Counted from the first letter of the stretch, positions 16,628-26,386 are shown. The stretch is DNA of 64,000 nucleotides from Bradyrhizobium jicamae (GCF_018130695.1 NZ_JAFCJX010000009.1:239175-303174), one strand, 5' to 3'. Notes: generated by a model from the sequence alone, not told the origin. Numbers and translations are program-made.

Positions 16628-17626
16628 TCACCCCAGCTTGAACAGCGCCGTGAGGAAATCGCTCACCGCCTTGCGCGCTTCGGCCGCGGTGGTCGGGTTG
16701 CCGCCGACATGCGGGCCGAGCTCGACGCAGGAATCCTTGTAGGTGAAGGCGGCGTGCGTCGCCGCGTTCATCAGCACGCCGCCTTCGCCCTCCTTGATGG
16801 TGCAGTGGCGCACGGTCTGCGATCCCGTCGCTTCCACCACGTTAGTCACTCCGATCAGCCCGGCATCAAACCCGTGCGCGGAGTCCGGATATTCCGTCAG
16901 CTCCACGTCGCGCTTTGCTTCTTGCAGTCGCGCGACATAGGCCTTGCAGCTGGCGACCGGATTGTAGTCGTCAGGCGCGCCATGGAAGATGCGGATCGGT
17001 TTCGCCGCGACCTCGGTGTCTGACGCGTAACTCGTCGAGCAGTCCGGATAGAACGGGATGTAGGCAGCGAACTGCGCGCCGGATTTGTTCCAGAGCTTGT
17101 GGAAGCGCTCCAGGCTGGCAAACAGCGCGGCCTGCCCACCGCGCGAAAATCCCATCAGCACGATGCGGTCAGGATCGACGCGCGGATGCTTGGCGAGGAT
17201 GTCCAGCGAACGGTAGATGTCGAGGATGAAGTTGAGCCGGCCGAGCAGGGCCTGGTTCGGCCCGGTCGCGGTCAGTCCGCGGCCCGAAAAACCGTCGATC
17301 ACGAAGGTCGAGATTCCCATGCTGTTGAACTGGTGCACCCAGGCATCCATGGTGCCGCCGACCCCGCTCGAGCCGTGCATCAGCACCACGACCGGCAGCT
17401 TGCCGGTGCCTTGAGCGATGCGGAATTCGCCGCCGACCGTCACCTGTTTGCCGTTGGCGTCACCGGTCAGGAATTGCTGGTCGGAGATGGTCAGCGAGGG
17501 GATGCCGTAGATCTCGGTGCGTGCCGCGATCTCCTTCGGGATCACTTGCGCGCTGGTCTCGATGCAGGTGAACAGCACGGCGCAGCCCAGAAGCGCGCCC
17601 GTTGCGGCGATCCGCCAGTCCTTCAT
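16628..17626 (-). CDS. exported dienelactone hydrolase family protein
   Basis: Alpha/beta-hydrolase of 332 residues with an N-terminal signal or anchor (about residues 7-27). The nucleophile elbow is GFSRGG (Ser), the acid is in GAPDDYNP and the His in DSAHGFD; MHGSSGVGG supplies the oxyanion region. Dienelactone hydrolases use Cys, so this is a Ser variant with unknown ester substrate. The start at 17626 follows a GGGGGGTT-type Shine-Dalgarno sequence. Monocistronic, convergent with the beta-lactamase gene. Confidence 0.85.
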   Translation of the reverse strand: MKDWRIAATGALLGCAVLFTCIETSAQVIPKEIAARTEIYGIPSLTISDQQFLTGDANGKQVTVGGEFRIAQGTGKLPVVVLMHGSSGVGGTMDAWVHQFNSMGISTFVIDGFSGRGLTATGPNQALLGRLNFILDIYRSLDILAKHPRVDPDRIVLMGFSRGGQAALFASLERFHKLWNKSGAQFAAYIPFYPDCSTSYASDTEVAAKPIRIFHGAPDDYNPVASCKAYVARLQEAKRDVELTEYPDSAHGFDAGLIGVTNVVEATGSQTVRHCTIKEGEGGVLMNAATHAAFTYKDSCVELGPHVGGNPTTAAEARKAVSDFLTALFKLG

Positions 17627-17680
17627 TGGTAACCCCCCGTGTTCGATTTTGTCCAATAACAGCAAGGGCGGAACTGCCTG

Positions 17681-18085
17681 TCAATTTCGGTCTTTCCCGA
17701 TCCGCCCGAGATGGGTGAAGCCGAAGCCTGCCTCATATTTCAGCCCATAGCCGAGCGCGCGGTCGATGCCGATATGGGCGAGCCAGATCATCGCGATCGA
17801 CAGCACCAGCGGCGATGACGTGGCGAAGCCCGCCGTCATCAGCACCGTCGGCGCCAGATAGGCGTGGGCGGTGTTGTAGACGAAGGCGCCTGTGCGCGGG
17901 CCCGCCAGATAGGCGGCAAAGCTGAGGTCGGGAGCGAGGAAGAGGATGGCATAAACCGACCACGAGCCGTCCCAGATGCCATAGAGCACGGTCATGCCGA
18001 GGAAGAGCGCCAGCCCCTCTAGGCGGAGCAGGGCGCGCACCCCGCCAGTGGCCGCGCCCGTCGCGGCCGTGGTGGTATCATTCAT
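17681..18085 (-). CDS. DUF4260 family membrane protein
   Basis: Inner-membrane protein of 134 residues with about four hydrophobic segments. It has the DUF4260 pattern: LLRLEGLALFLG at the start, DLSFAAYLAGPRTGAFVYN with a conserved polar core in the middle, and LGYGLKYEAGFGFTHLG at the end. Function is unknown. It is divergent from pccB. Confidence 0.85.
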   Translation of the reverse strand: MNDTTTAATGAATGGVRALLRLEGLALFLGMTVLYGIWDGSWSVYAILFLAPDLSFAAYLAGPRTGAFVYNTAHAYLAPTVLMTAGFATSSPLVLSIAMIWLAHIGIDRALGYGLKYEAGFGFTHLGRIGKDRN

Positions 18086-18227
18086 GGTCGTCTCCCCAAG
18101 GTCAGAAAATCCTACCGTTTTGTCGCCGGGATCGCCCAGAACCCGGTTTCCGCATCCGAAAAGGCCGTGTTAGAACCCCGCCCAATCCCCGGACGTCAGG
18201 TCCACTAGCTAATGCGGGCGGAAGCAA

Positions 18228-19760
18228 ATGAAAGACATCCTCGATACCCTCGAAGACCGGCGCGCCGGAGCCAAGCTTGGCGGCGGCGAGAAGCGCATCG
18301 AGGCCCAGCACGCCCGCGGCAAGCTCACCGCGCGGGAGCGCATCGAGCTGTTGCTGGACAAGGGCTCGTTCGAGGAGTTCGACATGTTCGTCGAGCACCG
18401 CTCGACCGAATTCGGGATGGAGAAGACCAAGGTCCCCGGCGACGGCGTCGTCACCGGCTGGGGCACCGTCAACGGCCGCAAGACCTTTGTCTTTGCCAAA
18501 GACTTCACCGTGTTCGGCGGCTCGCTGTCGGAGACCCACGCGCTGAAGATCACGAAATTGCAGGACATGGCGATGAAGGCGCGGGCGCCGATCGTCGGCC
18601 TCTATGACGCCGGCGGCGCGCGCATCCAGGAGGGCGTCGCAGCGCTGGCAGGCTATTCCTACGTGTTCCGCCGCAACGTCATCGCCTCAGGCGTGATCCC
18701 GCAGATCTCGGTCATCATGGGTCCCTGCGCCGGCGGCGACGTCTATTCGCCGGCCATGACCGACTTCATCTTCATGGTGAAGAACACCTCTTACATGTTC
18801 GTCACCGGCCCCGACGTCGTGAAGACCGTCACCAACGAAGTGGTGACGGCCGAAGAGCTCGGCGGCGCCTCGGTGCACGCGACCCGCTCCTCGATTGCGG
18901 ATGGCGCCTACGAAAACGACGTCGACGCGCTCTTGCAGATGCGCCGCCTGATCGACTTCCTGCCGTCCAACAACACCGACGGCGTGCCGGAATGGCCGAG
19001 CTTCGACGACATCGGCCGGGTCGACATGTCCCTGGACACGCTGATCCCCGACAATCCGAACAAGCCCTACGACATGAAGGAGTTGATCCTGAAGGTCGTC
19101 GACGAGGGCGACTTCTTCGAGATTTCCGAGACGTTCGCCAAGAATATCGTCACTGGCTTCGGCCGCATCGCCGGCCGCACGGTCGGCTTCGTCGCCAACC
19201 AGCCGATGGTGCTGGCCGGCGTGCTTGACAGCGACGCCTCGCGGAAAGCCGCGCGCTTCGTCCGCTTCTGCGACGCCTTCAACATCCCGATCGTCACCTT
19301 CGTCGACGTGCCGGGCTTCCTGCCAGGCACCGCGCAGGAATATGGCGGCCTGATCAAGCACGGCGCCAAGCTGCTGTTTGCCTATTCGCAATGCACGGTG
19401 CCGCTGGTGACGATCATCACCCGCAAGGCCTATGGCGGTGCCTTCGACGTCATGGCGTCGAAGGAAATCGGTGCCGACATGAACTACGCCTGGCCGACCG
19501 CGCAGATCGCCGTGATGGGCGCCAAGGGCGCGGTCGAGATCATCTTCCGGGCTGATATCGGCGACCCCGACAAGATCGCGGCGCGAACCAAGGAATACGA
19601 AGACCGCTTCCTGTCACCGTTCATTGCGGCCGAGCGCGGCTACATCGACGACGTCATCATGCCGCATTCGACAAGGCGGCGGATTGCGCGGGCGCTGGCG
19701 ATGCTCAGGGATAAGAAGGTCGAGATCCCCGCGAAGAAGCACGACAATTTGCCGTTGTAA
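18228..19760 (+). CDS. pccB: propionyl-CoA carboxylase beta chain (carboxyltransferase)
   Basis: Carboxyltransferase subunit of 510 residues that moves CO2 from biotin to propionyl-CoA, giving methylmalonyl-CoA. Family stretches include [63 protein letters not shown] with its oxyanion Gly-Gly, and [14 protein letters not shown] in the second crotonase-like half. The length fits PccB better than methylcrotonyl-CoA carboxylase. The biotin-carrying alpha subunit is not in the window. Translation begins at the ATG with GGAAGCAA about 8 bases upstream. Confidence 0.93.
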   Translation: MKDILDTLEDRRAGAKLGGGEKRIEAQHARGKLTARERIELLLDKGSFEEFDMFVEHRSTEFGMEKTKVPGDGVVTGWGTVNGRKTFVFAKDFTVFGGSLSETHALKITKLQDMAMKARAPIVGLYDAGGARIQEGVAALAGYSYVFRRNVIASGVIPQISVIMGPCAGGDVYSPAMTDFIFMVKNTSYMFVTGPDVVKTVTNEVVTAEELGGASVHATRSSIADGAYENDVDALLQMRRLIDFLPSNNTDGVPEWPSFDDIGRVDMSLDTLIPDNPNKPYDMKELILKVVDEGDFFEISETFAKNIVTGFGRIAGRTVGFVANQPMVLAGVLDSDASRKAARFVRFCDAFNIPIVTFVDVPGFLPGTAQEYGGLIKHGAKLLFAYSQCTVPLVTIITRKAYGGAFDVMASKEIGADMNYAWPTAQIAVMGAKGAVEIIFRADIGDPDKIAARTKEYEDRFLSPFIAAERGYIDDVIMPHSTRRRIARALAMLRDKKVEIPAKKHDNLPL

Positions 19761-19770
19761 TGAGGTTCGC

Positions 19771-19856
19771 ATGGTGGGTTGGGCGAAGCCGTAACCCACC
19801 GGCCTAACCAACAGCGCGTTGAGACTGTGGTGGGTTACGCTAACGCTACCCACCCT
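19771..19856. repeat. intergenic palindromic repeat (GGTGGGTT ... AACCCACC type)
   Basis: ATGGTGGGTTGGGCGAAGCC followed by GTAACCCACC, then a second GTGGTGGGTTACG and CTACCCACC. The four alternating half-sites form a clover-like palindrome. An upstream in-frame ATG for the next gene (19779) lies in it and is therefore not a credible start. Confidence 0.75.
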
Positions 19857-19883
19857 GTGGATGACGGCGTGATCTCGAATCCG

Positions 19884-20234
19884 ATGACCGAAGACGACGA
19901 CTCGACCGACGGCATCTCCCAGATCGAAGCGCGGATCGAAGCGCTTGCCGTGACGGCCGAGCGCTGCCGCAAATTCATCCTGGCGTCGAAGGCCGCCATC
20001 GCCGGCGGAGCTGCGTTGCTGCTCATCGTGATGCTCGGCCTGTTCAGCGCGGGCTCGACCGCTGCCCTCGGGTCGATTGCCTTGATGCTCGGCGGGATCG
20101 TTTCGCTGGGATCGAATGTCAGCACGTTGCGCCAGACCGATGCCGCGATCGGTGCCGCCGAGGCGCTGCGGGCGGAGTTGATCGGCCGGATCGATCTCCG
20201 CGTCGTGCACGACGCGCCGATGAAATTGATGTGA
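19884..20234 (+). CDS. small membrane protein, hypothetical
   Basis: Protein of 116 residues with an acidic N-terminus (MTEDDDSTDG), an amphipathic helix, two adjacent hydrophobic segments (about 36-56 and 59-77) and a C-terminal helix of about 35 residues. The shape resembles small cytoplasm-facing hairpin membrane proteins. No family is recognised. The ATG at 19884 or GTG at 19869 can be the start; longer versions run into the repeat. Confidence 0.6.
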   Translation: MTEDDDSTDGISQIEARIEALAVTAERCRKFILASKAAIAGGAALLLIVMLGLFSAGSTAALGSIALMLGGIVSLGSNVSTLRQTDAAIGAAEALRAELIGRIDLRVVHDAPMKLM

Positions 20235-20255
20235 GGCGGTGACGCGCGCGCGGTG

Positions 20256-20370
20256 CGTAGGATGGGTGGAGCGAAGCGATACCCATCAACTTCGTGCTGC
20301 GCGGAGAGATGATGGGTATCGCGTCCGCCTTCGCTCTTCGAGCGATGGCGGCCGCTCCACCCATCCTACG
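20256..20370. repeat. intergenic palindromic repeat (CGTAGGATGGGTGGAGCGAAGC type)
   Basis: Begins GCGTAGGATGGGTGGAGCGA and ends with CGCTCCACCCATCCTACG, with a second inner pair ACCCATCAAC/GATGGGTATC. A related copy is at 63602-63683. The right end contains the TAG stop codon of the convergent GST gene. Confidence 0.8.
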
Positions 20371-21022
20371 ATTTTTCACGATTCTTATCCGCCGCGGCGA
20401 AATGCGCCATCTGGTCCGCATGCGCCTTCGCAAACGCCGGCCGTGTTGTCGCGCGGGCGACGTAGGCGCGGCTGGCGGGATGGGCCGCGAGGCCGCCGAA
20501 GCGGTCGACGACGCGGAGCACGTCGGACATCAGGATATCGGCGACGGAGAACGAACCGGCCAGCCATTCGCGTTGCGCCAGCACCGCCTCGATGTGCTTC
20601 AGGCGCAGCGTGAGGAAGTCGTCGACAAACTTCACGGCGGGTGAGCCGTCGTCAGTGCCCATGAACTTGAACATCGTCCAGGGCAGGCTTGCCATCTCCA
20701 CCGAATTGAGTGCGGCGAACAGCCATTCCACAGCCTCGCTGCGGCCACGCGAATCCCTCGGCATCAGCGCTGCGCTCAGTCCGCCCAGATGCAGCAGAAT
20801 CGCGCCGCTCTCGAAGATCGAGAGATCGCCGTCGGTCAGCCACGGCACCTGGCCGAACGGCTGGTGCGCGAAATGATCAGCATTCCGGTCGCCGAACGGC
20901 ACGCTGGCGACGCGGTAGGGCAGGCCGGCCTCTTCCAGGGCCCAGCGGATGCGCAGATCGCGTACAAAACCGCGTGGCGGCTCGGGAACCCAATCGAAGG
21001 TGGTGAGGGTGAGGTCGGCCAT
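20366..21022 (-). CDS. glutathione S-transferase family protein
   Basis: Cytosolic GST-like protein of 218 residues. The N-terminal thioredoxin-fold half (about 1-80) has LRIRWALEEAGLPYRV, a GQVPWLTDGD cis-Pro motif and IFESGAILLHL for glutathione binding; the C-terminal helical domain has the usual FSVADILMSDVLR hairpin. Substrate unknown. Start at 21022 (MADLTLTTF) excludes an unrelated 47-residue upstream extension. The stop codon lies in a dispersed repeat. Confidence 0.9.
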   Translation of the reverse strand: MADLTLTTFDWVPEPPRGFVRDLRIRWALEEAGLPYRVASVPFGDRNADHFAHQPFGQVPWLTDGDLSIFESGAILLHLGGLSAALMPRDSRGRSEAVEWLFAALNSVEMASLPWTMFKFMGTDDGSPAVKFVDDFLTLRLKHIEAVLAQREWLAGSFSVADILMSDVLRVVDRFGGLAAHPASRAYVARATTRPAFAKAHADQMAHFAAADKNREKS

Positions 21023-21343
21023 GCGGTATCTCCATGTGCTGGTTCCAGGCAAAGGACGTGCGACGGGCGCGCGTTCCGACATCAACGGCGGGGTTTTTTC
21101 GTCACCACGGATGAACCCGGCATACCCTCGTATATCCCGTTCATCCCAAATCATGCCCTGCACTTACGCTTGTACAATTCAACGGCGGCGACGAATCCTT
21201 ATGATCTCGGGCAAGCAATCCGATGGCAGGCACAAGGTGGGCTCCCAACGGATGTGACCGCAATCACTGCTTCAAGCCAACACGTGCAGGATTGTCACAT
21301 CGACACGGGTTTGCCGGACAGAAAGTCCTTCGGAGAACGCGCG
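21023..21343. other. gene-poor stretch upstream of GST
   Basis: About 320 bases between the GST start and the next small reading frame. The composition is less GC-rich than its flanks. No coding sequence, hairpin or repeat stands out; the promoter of the GST gene should lie here. Confidence 0.5.
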
Positions 21344-21499
21344 ATGAACGTCTTCATTCAGAAGCTCAACGGCCTTTGGTACCTCATCGTCGGCTCGTGC
21401 CAGATCCGAACGCCGTTCCTGGAGACACAGGACCGCGAGCTGGTCGTGAGCTACGCCTGGCGAGCCTACCCGGGCGCCAGGATCTTCGAACGCCACTGA
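21344..21499 (+). CDS. small hypothetical protein (51 aa)
   Basis: Open frame beginning MNVFIQKLNGLWYLIVGSCQ and ending with a basic tail (ARIFERH). A CGGAGAA Shine-Dalgarno element is 7 bases upstream, which argues for real translation. The N-terminal third is weakly hydrophobic with aromatic residues. No family is recognised. Longer upstream readings are not plausible because they run across the GST gene on the other strand. Confidence 0.45.
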   Translation: MNVFIQKLNGLWYLIVGSCQIRTPFLETQDRELVVSYAWRAYPGARIFERH

Positions 21500-21540
21500 T
21501 TTCTGCAGTTTGCGCCGCACAGTCTCGCACCTGGGCAGCG

Positions 21541-21650
21541 CATGGGGCGGGTCAGCGTCTCAGGTCAACCCGTCGTCCCTCCATCCGACGAGCGTTAAGG
21601 CCCTTCGCTTGTTGAGCCACGGCGGACGAGGCGGCTGACCCGCCCTACAT
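21541..21650. repeat. intergenic palindromic repeat (GGGGCGGGTCAGC type)
   Basis: Left end ATGGGGCGGGTCAGCGTC is matched by GGCTGACCCGCCCTACAT at the right end. The middle has a GTCCCTCCATCCGACGAGCG segment. It belongs to the same broad class as the other long imperfect palindromes in the window but shares no core with them. Confidence 0.65.
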
Positions 21651-21690
21651 TTACTGTCTGAAATCAGGTTACGGCCGCGAACAAACTCGA

Positions 21691-21815
21691 TGTCATCCTG
21701 GCGAAAGCCAGGACCCATTACCCCAAACGCAAATTGTTTCACGACGCTGGGGCCACGATCCCGTTCACAACCAAATTCGGTGGTAGTGGGTCCGGGCTTT
21801 CGCCAGGACGACGGT
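21691..21815. repeat. intergenic palindromic repeat (CATCCTGGCGAAAGCCAGGACCCA type)
   Basis: TGTCATCCTGGCGAAAGCCA at the left is mirrored by GGGCTTTCGCCAGGACGACG at the right, with ACCCATTACC and GGTAGTGGGT inside. It sits just beyond the 3' end of the GDPD gene, where it could form a terminator-like structure. Confidence 0.7.
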
Positions 21816-21836
21816 GAGGAGACTGCGCGCGCAGCC

Positions 21837-23081
21837 CTAATCCTTCCCCACGCAATTCGCATAGAACGTCGTCGTTGCCGGCCAGTCCGAGAACATGCCG
21901 CGGATGCCGACCTGCTGGGTCAGCACGTCCAGCACCGTCAGCGTATCGCCGTCGCGATCGATCGCTGCCTTGACCGACTTGTGATAGAACGCGCCGCCCT
22001 TGTTGAGGGGGCCGTCGCGCTCCAGCGACCAGCCGATCAGATCGAGGCCGGCGGCTTTCGCGGCTTTGGCGTAGGCGGAGGGGACGATCTCGCCCTTGTC
22101 GTTCAGCGTCAGCATGGTCCAGATCGGCGGGCCGAGGATCGCGACGCCCGCGGCCTTCAGCTCTTCCATCGACGGTTTCCAGGTCTCGGGCCTGTTCGGA
22201 TCGAGCCCCTGCTTTTCGTAGCGCTCCTCGAGATAGAGCGCCTGCTTGGCAAATTCCGGCTCGGTCTTCACCCAATAGAGGATGTCGGCAAGGCTGAAGC
22301 TTTGCACGAACACGTCATGCGCTGATATGCCGGCCTGCTTGTAGGCCGCGATCATCTGGCTCGCGTATTTTTCCTGGGTGTAGTCGCCGTCGAACGGCAT
22401 CGGCACCTCCGGCGCCTTCAGCTCCGGCGTGAACTTTGCGCCGAGGCTCCTGATCAACGCGATGCTCTCGTCATGGGTCATCAGCGTGCCCCGGGCGTAG
22501 AGGTCGGTGCGCCAGCGCGGCGTGCCGTTCTGGTACTCCTCAGGCGTCTTCGCATCCGGATTGAAGCCGTCCATCTTGGCGGTGAGGCGCTTGAACTCGG
22601 CGAGCGTGAAGTCGCTGGTGCAGCATTTGGCCGTGGCCTTCTTGCCGGCGGCCGGGTCGGCCGGGCTGAAGCCTTGCGTGCATTTCGATGCCAGCTCCGG
22701 CACGGCCAGCACGTTGGTCGTGGTGTGCAGATCGCATTGGGAATGGCGGCAGACCAGCTGGCGATCCCTGGTGAAGGTGACGTCGCACTCGATCACGCCG
22801 GCGCCCATGCGGGCGGCCGCGATGTAGGATTCGCGGCTGTGCTCGGGAAATTCCAGCGCGGCGCCGCGATGGCCGATCGAGAAATCGGTCTTGTGAAACG
22901 GGCCGGTGCATTGGCGGAGCCGCTGCTTCAGCGGTCCGTCCTTCATCTTGTCGACCAGATAGAACGGCCGCGGGCCAAGCTGCGCCTCGCGCGGCAGCGC
23001 GACGTCGTCGGCAACGGCGGGCAGGGCGCTAGCGATCAGCAGAAGTGTCGCGAAGAGGTTGGAACGGACGCGGGCAAACAT
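21837..23081 (-). CDS. exported glycerophosphodiester phosphodiesterase family protein
   Basis: Periplasmic GDPD of 414 residues that would hydrolyse glycerophosphodiesters to glycerol-3-phosphate and an alcohol. The signal peptide runs to about residue 24 (ALPAVA). The catalytic [12 protein letters not shown] motif is near 70, metal ligands in GVIECDVTF and the second His in CRHSQCDLH. Several Cys (CTGPFH, CTQGF, CCTSDF) could form disulfides. The C-terminal half keeps the TIM-barrel pattern with [10 protein letters not shown] and QSFSLADIL. Divergent from the HWGW-repeat gene. Confidence 0.92.
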   Translation of the reverse strand: MFARVRSNLFATLLLIASALPAVADDVALPREAQLGPRPFYLVDKMKDGPLKQRLRQCTGPFHKTDFSIGHRGAALEFPEHSRESYIAAARMGAGVIECDVTFTRDRQLVCRHSQCDLHTTTNVLAVPELASKCTQGFSPADPAAGKKATAKCCTSDFTLAEFKRLTAKMDGFNPDAKTPEEYQNGTPRWRTDLYARGTLMTHDESIALIRSLGAKFTPELKAPEVPMPFDGDYTQEKYASQMIAAYKQAGISAHDVFVQSFSLADILYWVKTEPEFAKQALYLEERYEKQGLDPNRPETWKPSMEELKAAGVAILGPPIWTMLTLNDKGEIVPSAYAKAAKAAGLDLIGWSLERDGPLNKGGAFYHKSVKAAIDRDGDTLTVLDVLTQQVGIRGMFSDWPATTTFYANCVGKD

Positions 23082-23189
23082 GATTGTTTTTCCGGAGCAG
23101 GCGATGTGCGGCGGGAGGATATCACGGATCGTGTGACGGCGGCGTGGGGGCCGACGGAGGTGTCGCCGCCCGGTGCCGCCACGCCCAAC

Positions 23190-23217
23190 CTGAACGCGCG
23201 GTTCAGCGGATGTTCAG
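23190..23217. promoter_or_regulatory. three TTCAG half-sites upstream of the HWGW-repeat gene
   Basis: CTGAAC-GCGCG-GTTCAG (23190-23206) is a perfect dyad, and a further TTCAG follows at 23213, 11 bases (one helical turn) after the second. The array ends about 55 bases before the ATG at 23273, a plausible position for an activator or repressor site. No regulator is identified. Confidence 0.45.
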
Positions 23218-23272
23218 GTGGCCGCCGCAAGATCCTTGCGCATCGCTCACGTCACAGAACTGGAGAGATGCC

Positions 23273-23602
23273 ATGGAACGCCGCGACTTTCTCAAGATCG
23301 CTTTCGGTGTTGCCGCCGGAGCCGCCGCCTTCGCCGCGAGCGCCAATGCTGCGCCACTCGCTCCGCATCCGCTCAACGAAGACGCCCGCCTGCCGCCGCC
23401 GCCGGACGCCCATCCCGCCGTCACGACGGGCGAGGAGGTCGAGCATCTCACGCCGGAGGAGGTGCGCTGGGGCCGTGGCCGTCACTGGGGCTGGCATCGC
23501 CGCCATTGGGGCTGGCGCCGCAGGCACTGGGGCTGGCGCCGTCGCCACTGGGGCTGGCACCGCCGTCGTTGGCATCGCCGGCACTGGCGCCGTTATTGGT
23601 AA
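23273..23602 (+). CDS. exported protein with tandem HWGW(R/H)RR repeats
   Basis: Protein of 109 residues. The N-terminus MERRDFLKIAFGVAAGAAAF is a twin-arginine-type signal. A Pro-rich linker follows and the C-terminal 40 residues are near-perfect heptads HWGWxRR (four copies) and then degenerate RRWHRRHWRRYW. The 21-base coding units are almost identical, so the array grew by tandem duplication. The Trp/His/Arg composition suggests binding to metals, polyanions or envelope, but no function is known. Start preferred because of the signal sequence and GGAGAG at 23262. Confidence 0.8.
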   Translation: MERRDFLKIAFGVAAGAAAFAASANAAPLAPHPLNEDARLPPPPDAHPAVTTGEEVEHLTPEEVRWGRGRHWGWHRRHWGWRRRHWGWRRRHWGWHRRRWHRRHWRRYW

Positions 23603-23607
23603 CGAGC

Positions 23608-24066
23608 CTAGCGCGATCCCAGGAAGACCTTGCACGCGCCCTTGGCCGCGGGAATGACGATCGCGCGCGGCAGCTCCGCGCCGGCGCCGCAGCGGCCGGC
23701 TGATTGCGCCTCGTCCATGTCGATCGAGACGTATTTGCCGACGGTGACCTTGACGCGGTCAGGCGCCGTCGGATTGAACGGCGAGGCGTTCGCGATCACG
23801 GTCGCACCGTTCTCCTCGCTCCATTTGGAATCCGTCTCGCCGCGCGAGGCATCGACGGTGCAGCTGTAGCCGGGACGGCCGCGCAGGCCGCAGGTGACGA
23901 CAGTCACCTCGATGCTCTTCACGGTCCCATCAGCCAGCGTCACGCTTGCCGAACCGGAGGTGCAGCGCGGCTTCACCTCGAAGTCGCAGCTGCGCACCTC
24001 GTCGGCGTATGCGAGGCCGATCGATGCGGCGAGGAAGAGAGCGGTGAGCGAGATGAAGGGCTTCAT
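23608..24066 (-). CDS. exported hypothetical protein
   Basis: Periplasmic protein of 152 residues, signal peptide MKPFISLTALFLAASIGLAY. The mature part has six Cys (SCDFEVKPRCTSG, VTCGLRGRPGYSC, GRCGAG, GACKVF) and beta-rich sequence, suggesting a disulfide-bonded domain. No family is recognised. A GTG at 24081 would add five residues. Convergent with the HWGW-repeat gene, with stops only 6 bases apart. Confidence 0.75.
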   Translation of the reverse strand: MKPFISLTALFLAASIGLAYADEVRSCDFEVKPRCTSGSASVTLADGTVKSIEVTVVTCGLRGRPGYSCTVDASRGETDSKWSEENGATVIANASPFNPTAPDRVKVTVGKYVSIDMDEAQSAGRCGAGAELPRAIVIPAAKGACKVFLGSR

Positions 24067-24146
24067 GAACGGGAATGACACGGCGGAGGAAACGCACCAC
24101 TCTTTTGGTCTTGCCGAGCGATGAATGCGTTCAAGCAGCCGTCAAA

Positions 24147-24174
24147 GAAAACCCCGCCGGAGCGGCGGGGTTTT
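24147..24174. terminator. bidirectional rho-independent terminator
   Basis: A 10-11 bp stem of AAAACCCCGCC with GGCGGGGTTTT and a 5-base loop, with A and T tracts on either side. It lies 20 bases beyond the stop of the GCG-type gene (24195-24449, minus strand) and upstream of the gene at 23608-24066, so it mainly ends the former. Confidence 0.85.
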
Positions 24175-24194
24175 GATGGATTCCGATGTGCCGA

Positions 24195-24449
24195 TCAGAT
24201 CGGACGGCAGCGGCCGTAGCGCCAGACGAAACCATAGGGGCAGCCGCGGCCGGGACGAACCACGACGACCGGCGCGGGAGCGACGACGACCGGCGGTCGC
24301 ACGACGACGACGCCACCACCGCCACCATTGGGAACGCAGCCGCCGTAGGGCCCGCGATGCCGATACGGGCCGCATCCGCCCGCCGCTTCAGCGGCGGTGA
24401 AGCTGGCAACGGAGCTCGCGAGCAAAACTGCTGCAAAAAGATACTTCAT
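24195..24449 (-). CDS. small secreted GCG_CRPN-type protein
   Basis: Exported protein of 84 residues: signal peptide to about residue 22 (SVASFTAAEA), then GGCGPYRHRGPYGGC, which resembles the GCG_CRPN prefix domain, a Gly/Val/Pro-rich low-complexity core (VVVVRPPVVVAPAPVVVV) and a C-terminal CPYGFVWRYGRCRPI. The four Cys probably pair. Such proteins are numerous in Bradyrhizobiaceae and their function is unknown. Followed by a strong terminator. Confidence 0.82.
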   Translation of the reverse strand: MKYLFAAVLLASSVASFTAAEAAGGCGPYRHRGPYGGCVPNGGGGGVVVVRPPVVVAPAPVVVVRPGRGCPYGFVWRYGRCRPI

Positions 24450-24613
24450 GTCTTCTCCCTCGATTTCGGCCCACGCTGTGTGGCACCGCAAAAAACATGC
24501 TCAAACGAATCGGCGGGCCGGAGTCTTGCAGATGCCGCCTCCGTTGTCTTCAACCATAGTTCCGCTGCCTGAATGCGACATGAACGTGGCGAAGGCGAAC
24601 ATCTGTCTTGGTT

Positions 24614-25621
24614 CTACTGATGCGAGCGGAGGAAGCCCAGCAACAATTCGTCATATTTCGCCGGCGCTTCCAGAAACACCAGATGGCCGGTGTCGGGAAT
24701 GACCTCGGCACGGCCGTTCGGCATCTGCGCCGCCAGCGCCTTGGCGAGGTCGGCGTTGTGGCCCATCTTCGGCCGTAGCGCCTCCGGCGCATTCGGGCGG
24801 CCCGGCGCGTTATGGTCGTCGGCGCCCATCACGAACAAGGTCGGCTGCGTGATCAGCGGGATCTCGTGCACCACGGGCTCGCGATAGATCAGCTGCGCGG
24901 AGGCGACGAAGGCGTGCAGCCAGCGCGGATATTCGGCGCTGCCCTTGATGTTGAAGCGCGCGTCGATGAACGGCGTCACCTGGTCCGGCGGCAGCTTCAG
25001 CGCGTAGTTGATCTCGAGCTGCTTGCGGTAGCCCTCGGCGGTGAGCTTGTCCTCGTTCTCGATGATCTTCTCGGTCGGCGTAGGCGGCACATAGAGGCGG
25101 TAGTCTTCCAGTCCGATCGGCGCGGTCAGCACGAGGTGATCGACGCGGTCAGGATAGGCGCGCGCGATGCGGACGCCGAGCATGCTGCCCATCGAATGCG
25201 CGACGATGTCGGCTTTGGCGATCTTGAGGTGATCGAGCAGTGCGACCGTGTTGCGCGCGAGATTGTCGAAATGCAGATCGCCTTGCTGCTTCGACGACTT
25301 GCCGAAGCCGATCTGGTCCGGCACCACGACGCGATAGCCGGCGTCGGTCAGCGTCTTGATGACGGGCGCCCAGTAGCTCGACGGGAAATTGCGCCCGTGC
25401 AGCAGCACGACGCTGCGGCCGTTCGGCTGCGCGGGCGCGACGTCCATATAGGCCATGCGCAGCTGCTCGCCGTCATTGACCAGCGGCAGCATGTTGACGG
25501 GGTAGGGATAGGCAAAGCCTTCGAGCCCGATGCCATAGGGTTCGCGCTCGGCGGCGAAGGTGGGGGCAACAGGCAAGGCGAGCAGGGCGCCAAGCAGCGC
25601 CGCAGCGGACAGACGATTCAT
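24614..25621 (-). CDS. exported alpha/beta hydrolase
   Basis: Hydrolase of 335 residues, signal peptide to about residue 24 ([10 protein letters not shown]). Oxyanion motif [12 protein letters not shown], nucleophile elbow AHSMGSMLG (Ser), Asp in [11 protein letters not shown] and His in DTGHLVFLE. The overall plan is that of haloperoxidase-like or epoxide-hydrolase-like esterases; the substrate cannot be predicted. The start at 25621 gives the signal peptide. It is followed on the same strand at the 5' side by an ArsR-type regulator gene. Confidence 0.88.
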   Translation of the reverse strand: MNRLSAAALLGALLALPVAPTFAAEREPYGIGLEGFAYPYPVNMLPLVNDGEQLRMAYMDVAPAQPNGRSVVLLHGRNFPSSYWAPVIKTLTDAGYRVVVPDQIGFGKSSKQQGDLHFDNLARNTVALLDHLKIAKADIVAHSMGSMLGVRIARAYPDRVDHLVLTAPIGLEDYRLYVPPTPTEKIIENEDKLTAEGYRKQLEINYALKLPPDQVTPFIDARFNIKGSAEYPRWLHAFVASAQLIYREPVVHEIPLITQPTLFVMGADDHNAPGRPNAPEALRPKMGHNADLAKALAAQMPNGRAEVIPDTGHLVFLEAPAKYDELLLGFLRSHQ

Positions 25622-25690
25622 CAAGGGCTCCGGGACGAACGTGCTGCGTTCATGCAAGCCGGCAATGACGCCGGCCTGCAACGCGCGCCG

Positions 25691-26386
25691 TTATTCGCCC
25701 GGACCGAACAACGCTGCAAATCGCTTTTCGCCGTTTCGCGAAAAATTGACCACGCGGCTGCCCGGCGTGGGATCGCGCATCGCCCATTTCAGCTCCGCAA
25801 AGCGCGTCATCACGGCCGCGCCCAGCGTGCCGGCGAGATGATGGCGCCGCTCGCTCCAGTCGAGGCAGGCCTTGCACACCGGGCGGCGCGGATGCGCCAG
25901 CGCATTGGCGTCGATCTGCAGTGCCTCGGCCATGAAGCGCCTGCCGTCGCCGGTCAACTCGATCGTCTGCTTGGTCTGCCGGACCAGCTTTTGCCGTCGC
26001 ATGCTGTCGAGCATCTGCACGCCGAGATCGCCGGCGAGATGGTCGTAGCAGATCCGCGCGCGGCGCAGCGCCGGTTCCTTCGGCCCGGTGCGCACGCGCA
26101 TGTGGCCGGCGCGCGCAGCGAGCCCCGCGAGCCCTTCCAGCACGCTCGCGACGTCAGGCCCGGTGAGGCGGTAGTAGCGGTGGCGGCCTTGTTTCTCCGG
26201 CTCGATCAGCCCGCCGGCCTCGAGCTTGGACAGATGCGAGCTCGCGGTCTGCGGCGTGATGCCGGCCTCCTGCGCCAGCTCGCTCGCGGTCAGCGCGCGG
26301 CCGGTCATCAGCGCCTGCAGCATGTTGGAGCGCGCGGGATCGCCGACCAGAGCGGCGACCATGGAGATGTCGGGTCCGGATTTCAT
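25691..26386 (-). CDS. ArsR-family winged-helix regulator
   Basis: Regulator of 231 residues: N-terminal ArsR HTH (about 1-85; [27 protein letters not shown] is the helix-turn-helix region, shown here in parts as [12 protein letters not shown]) followed by a C-terminal domain of about 140 residues with a [16 protein letters not shown] motif. The Cys pair in CKAC could bind metal or act as a redox switch. This longer ArsR type usually controls a divergent neighbour; here the NIPSNAP gene starts 73 bases away. Confidence 0.88.
   Translation of the reverse strand: MKSGPDISMVAALVGDPARSNMLQALMTGRALTASELAQEAGITPQTASSHLSKLEAGGLIEPEKQGRHRYYRLTGPDVASVLEGLAGLAARAGHMRVRTGPKEPALRRARICYDHLAGDLGVQMLDSMRRQKLVRQTKQTIELTGDGRRFMAEALQIDANALAHPRRPVCKACLDWSERRHHLAGTLGAAVMTRFAELKWAMRDPTPGSRVVNFSRNGEKRFAALFGPGE

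Noticed and set aside
19779..19883. Longer N-terminus for the 116-aa membrane protein
   Set aside because: This part lies in a palindromic repeat, so it is probably not coding.
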